DNA of 7,130 nucleotides from Candidatus Omnitrophota bacterium (GTDB taxonomy: Bacteria; Omnitrophota; Gorgyraeia; Duberdicusellales; 4484-171): NCBI GenBank assembly GCA_023135855.1, contig JAGLSH010000036.1:1-7130 (forward strand), given 5' to 3'. Both the position numbers and the translations under genes were made by a program. The notes beneath the pieces are model-generated. The model did no database searches, was not told where the DNA came from, and saw nothing but the letters and a program-made list of their open reading frames with translations. Below are positions 5,778-7,130 of this stretch, piece by piece. The first letter of the stretch is position 1, and each line of letters begins with the position of its first letter.

Positions 5778-6480
5778 ATATAAAAGAATTCTTCTTAAAT
5801 TGAGTGGAGAAGCTTTCCTGGGAAAATATTCCCATGGTATTGATACTGATATTTGTGTCCACTTAGCTAAGCAGATTAAAGGGGTGCGAAGCTTAGGTGT
5901 AGAAATAGCCTTAGTAGTTGGAGCTGGGAATATATTTCGAGGAGTTCCTAAATCTAAGGAGTTTCAAATGCAAAGAGCAGTTGCCGATTATATGGGAATG
6001 TTGGCAACAGTTTTAAATGGTCTTGCTCTTCAGAATGCTTTAGAAAACCAGGGTATCCCTACTAGAGTTATGACTGCTATTGGAATAGATAGAATAGCTG
6101 AACCTTATATTCAACGTAGGGCTATAAGGCATCTAGAGAAAAAAAGAGTAGTAATATTTGTAGCTGGAACAGGCAATCCTTACTTTACTACTGATACTGC
6201 TTCAGCCTTGCGCAGTATAGAAATTGGTGTGGATGCTTTATTTAAGGGAACAAAAGTGGATGGGGTTTATTCTGCCGATCCTCTTAAAGATAAAAATGCT
6301 AAAATGTTTAAAAAAATGAATTATATGAAGGTAATTAATAAAAAATTAAGAATAATGGATATAACAGCAATTACCTTGTGTATGGAGAATAATTTACCGA
6401 TAACTGTATTTAATTTTATGAAAAAGGGGAATTTAAAAAAAGTAGTTTGTGGACAGAATATTGGAACCCTTATTAAATGA
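5767..6480 (+). CDS. pyrH: UMP kinase
   Basis: Bacterial UMP kinase is a hexameric amino-acid-kinase-fold enzyme that phosphorylates UMP to UDP with ATP, feeding pyrimidine nucleotide synthesis in the cytoplasm. The 237 residues match the usual length of about 240. Seen in order: RILLKLSGEAF (7-17), ALVVGAGNIFRG (48-59), the UMP-site stretch ADYMGMLATVLNGLALQNAL (73-92), FVAGTGNPYFTTDTAS (131-146), KVDGVYSADP (163-172), MDITA (197-201), PITVFNF (211-217) and a closing GTLI. The loop VGAGN has alanine where the family usually has a third glycine (GGGN). I chose the ATG at 5767 over the GTG at 5758 because AGGTGA precedes it at good spacing. It overlaps the tsf stop by 11 bases, which suggests coupled translation, and is followed by frr after 12 bases. 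Confidence 0.97.
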   Translation: MKAKYKRILLKLSGEAFLGKYSHGIDTDICVHLAKQIKGVRSLGVEIALVVGAGNIFRGVPKSKEFQMQRAVADYMGMLATVLNGLALQNALENQGIPTRVMTAIGIDRIAEPYIQRRAIRHLEKKRVVIFVAGTGNPYFTTDTASALRSIEIGVDALFKGTKVDGVYSADPLKDKNAKMFKKMNYMKVINKKLRIMDITAITLCMENNLPITVFNFMKKGNLKKVVCGQNIGTLIK

Positions 6481-6486
6481 GGGAGG
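6481..6486 (+). promoter_or_regulatory. Ribosome binding site of frr
   Basis: GGGAGG immediately follows the pyrH TGA and lies six bases before the frr ATG at 6493, an ideal Shine-Dalgarno arrangement. Confidence 0.85.
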
Positions 6487-6492
6487 AATAGT

Positions 6493-7050
6493 ATGGTAAA
6501 AGAAGTTTTAAAAGAAATAGAAGATAACATGAAAAAAGCTATAGAAGCAACAAAGCGGGAATTGGCTGAACTTCGTTCAGGTAGAGCTAACCCTAAAATG
6601 GTTGAGGGCATAAGGGTAAGCTACTATGGAACGCCTACTTTGCTTAAAGAGATTGCTACTATCGGTGTTCCAGAAGCTAGAATGATAATTATTAGTCCTT
6701 ATGATCCTTCATCAGTAAAAGATATTGAAAAAGCTATTTTACAGTCGGAATTAGGTATTACTCCGATTAGTGATAACAAGATAATAAGATTAATAGTTCC
6801 GCCTTTATCTGAAGAGAGAAGAGAGGAATTGATAAAGATAGTTAAGAAGACAGTTGAGGAAGGAAAAGTATCAATCAGAACTGTAAGAAGAGATGGTAAA
6901 GAAAAAATAAAGAGCTTAGAAAAAAATAAAAAGATTTCCGAAGACGACCGTTTTAAGTCAGAAGATCAATTGCAAAAAACTACTGATAGATATGTTAAAG
7001 GTATAGAAAAAATTTTAGAAGAAAAGGAAAAGGAACTTAAAGAATTCTAA
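6493..7050 (+). CDS. frr: Ribosome recycling factor
   Basis: RRF splits the post-termination 70S ribosome together with EF-G and is essential in bacteria. The length, 185 residues, equals that of E. coli RRF. The tRNA-shaped protein is recognisable from the three-helix-bundle domain (about 1-30 and 105-185), with LRSGRANPKMVEGI (27-40) leading into the beta-rich domain II: YYGTPTLLKEIATIGVPEAR (44-63) and ISPYDPSSVKDIEKAI (67-82). Domain I returns with IRLIVPPLSEERREEL (98-113), the conserved RTVRRDGKEKIK (129-140) whose arginines contact 23S rRNA in the family, and ISEDD (148-152). GGGAGG at 6481-6486 sits six bases before the ATG and directly after the pyrH TGA, a strong site that fixes the start. 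It is the last protein gene of the operon seen here. Confidence 0.97.
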   Translation: MVKEVLKEIEDNMKKAIEATKRELAELRSGRANPKMVEGIRVSYYGTPTLLKEIATIGVPEARMIIISPYDPSSVKDIEKAILQSELGITPISDNKIIRLIVPPLSEERREELIKIVKKTVEEGKVSIRTVRRDGKEKIKSLEKNKKISEDDRFKSEDQLQKTTDRYVKGIEKILEEKEKELKEF

Positions 7051-7071
7051 AAAGTTTTCTGATAGCGAAGC

Positions 7072-7085
7072 ATCCCTTTAGGGAT
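7072..7085 (+). repeat. Perfect small palindrome in the frr-tRNA spacer
   Basis: ATCCC (7072-7076) pairs with GGGAT (7081-7085) around the loop TTTA. No T run follows on either strand, so it is not a standard intrinsic terminator. It lies 22 bases after the frr stop and 22 bases before the tRNA. It could be an RNA processing or 3'-end protecting hairpin; its role is unknown. Confidence 0.5.
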
Positions 7086-7107
7086 AAATATAAACAACAA
7101 TGGTAAT

Positions 7108-7130
7108 GGGCCGCTAGCTCAGTTGGTAGA
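7108..7130 (+). tRNA. tRNA gene, 5' part only (identity not determinable; tRNA-Lys is one possibility)
   Basis: The last 23 bases fit a tRNA 5' end. The acceptor strand is GGGCCGC (7108-7114), then T8-A9, D-stem GCTC (7117-7120), D-loop AGTTGGTA (7121-7128) and GA beginning the returning D-stem. The window ends before the anticodon. The acceptor and D-arm resemble many bacterial tRNA-Lys genes, but other tRNAs share this start. It lies 57 bases after frr in the same direction, with no strong promoter of its own, so it may be transcribed with the operon. Confidence 0.87.

Noticed and set aside
1..7130. CRISPR array, insertion sequence, phage genes or toxin-antitoxin pair
   Set aside because: No spaced direct repeats, transposase or integrase motifs, or small paired genes are present; the window is ordinary core chromosome.

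Overview
The window is AT-rich bacterial chromosomal DNA with dense housekeeping genes, standard stop codons (TAA, TAG and TGA all used as stops) and no sign of mobile or phage DNA. LpxB and an MsbA-type lipid flippase/exporter point to a diderm, lipid A-making bacterium. The AT-rich, Lys/Ile-rich proteins, the short EF-Ts and a sugar oxidoreductase next to lpxB would suit an uncultured diderm lineage such as Omnitrophota or a relative. That placement is a guess from style, not a phylogenetic result.

Layout: (1) 2-250 (+) is the 3' end of mnmG. (2) 266-2258 (-) is a two-gene operon, a Gfo/Idh/MocA oxidoreductase followed by lpxB, separated by one base and converging on mnmG. (3) About 2257-2300 is a very compact divergent promoter region, with candidate promoters on both strands that physically overlap. 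(4) 2318-4132 (+) is msbA. (5) 4133-4387 is a 255-base intergenic region with an extended -10 promoter, a structured leader and a terminator-like hairpin ahead of rpsB. (6) 4388-7050 (+) is the classic translation/nucleotide operon rpsB-tsf-pyrH-frr. (7) 7108-7130 (+) is the 5' part of a tRNA gene cut by the window edge.

Functionally, the left half serves the outer membrane: LpxB condenses the lipid A disaccharide, MsbA moves the lipid A core across the inner membrane, and the oxidoreductase may modify the sugar nucleotide that feeds lipid A. The right half makes ribosomal protein S2, the EF-Tu exchange factor EF-Ts, UMP kinase and ribosome recycling factor, with tight spacing and strong Shine-Dalgarno sites. 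The left-half genes have almost none.

No wholly new system is visible. The items most worth a second look are the structured rpsB leader with a possible attenuator, the overlapping divergent promoters with near-leaderless starts, the lipid A-linked oxidoreductase, and the internally shortened EF-Ts.
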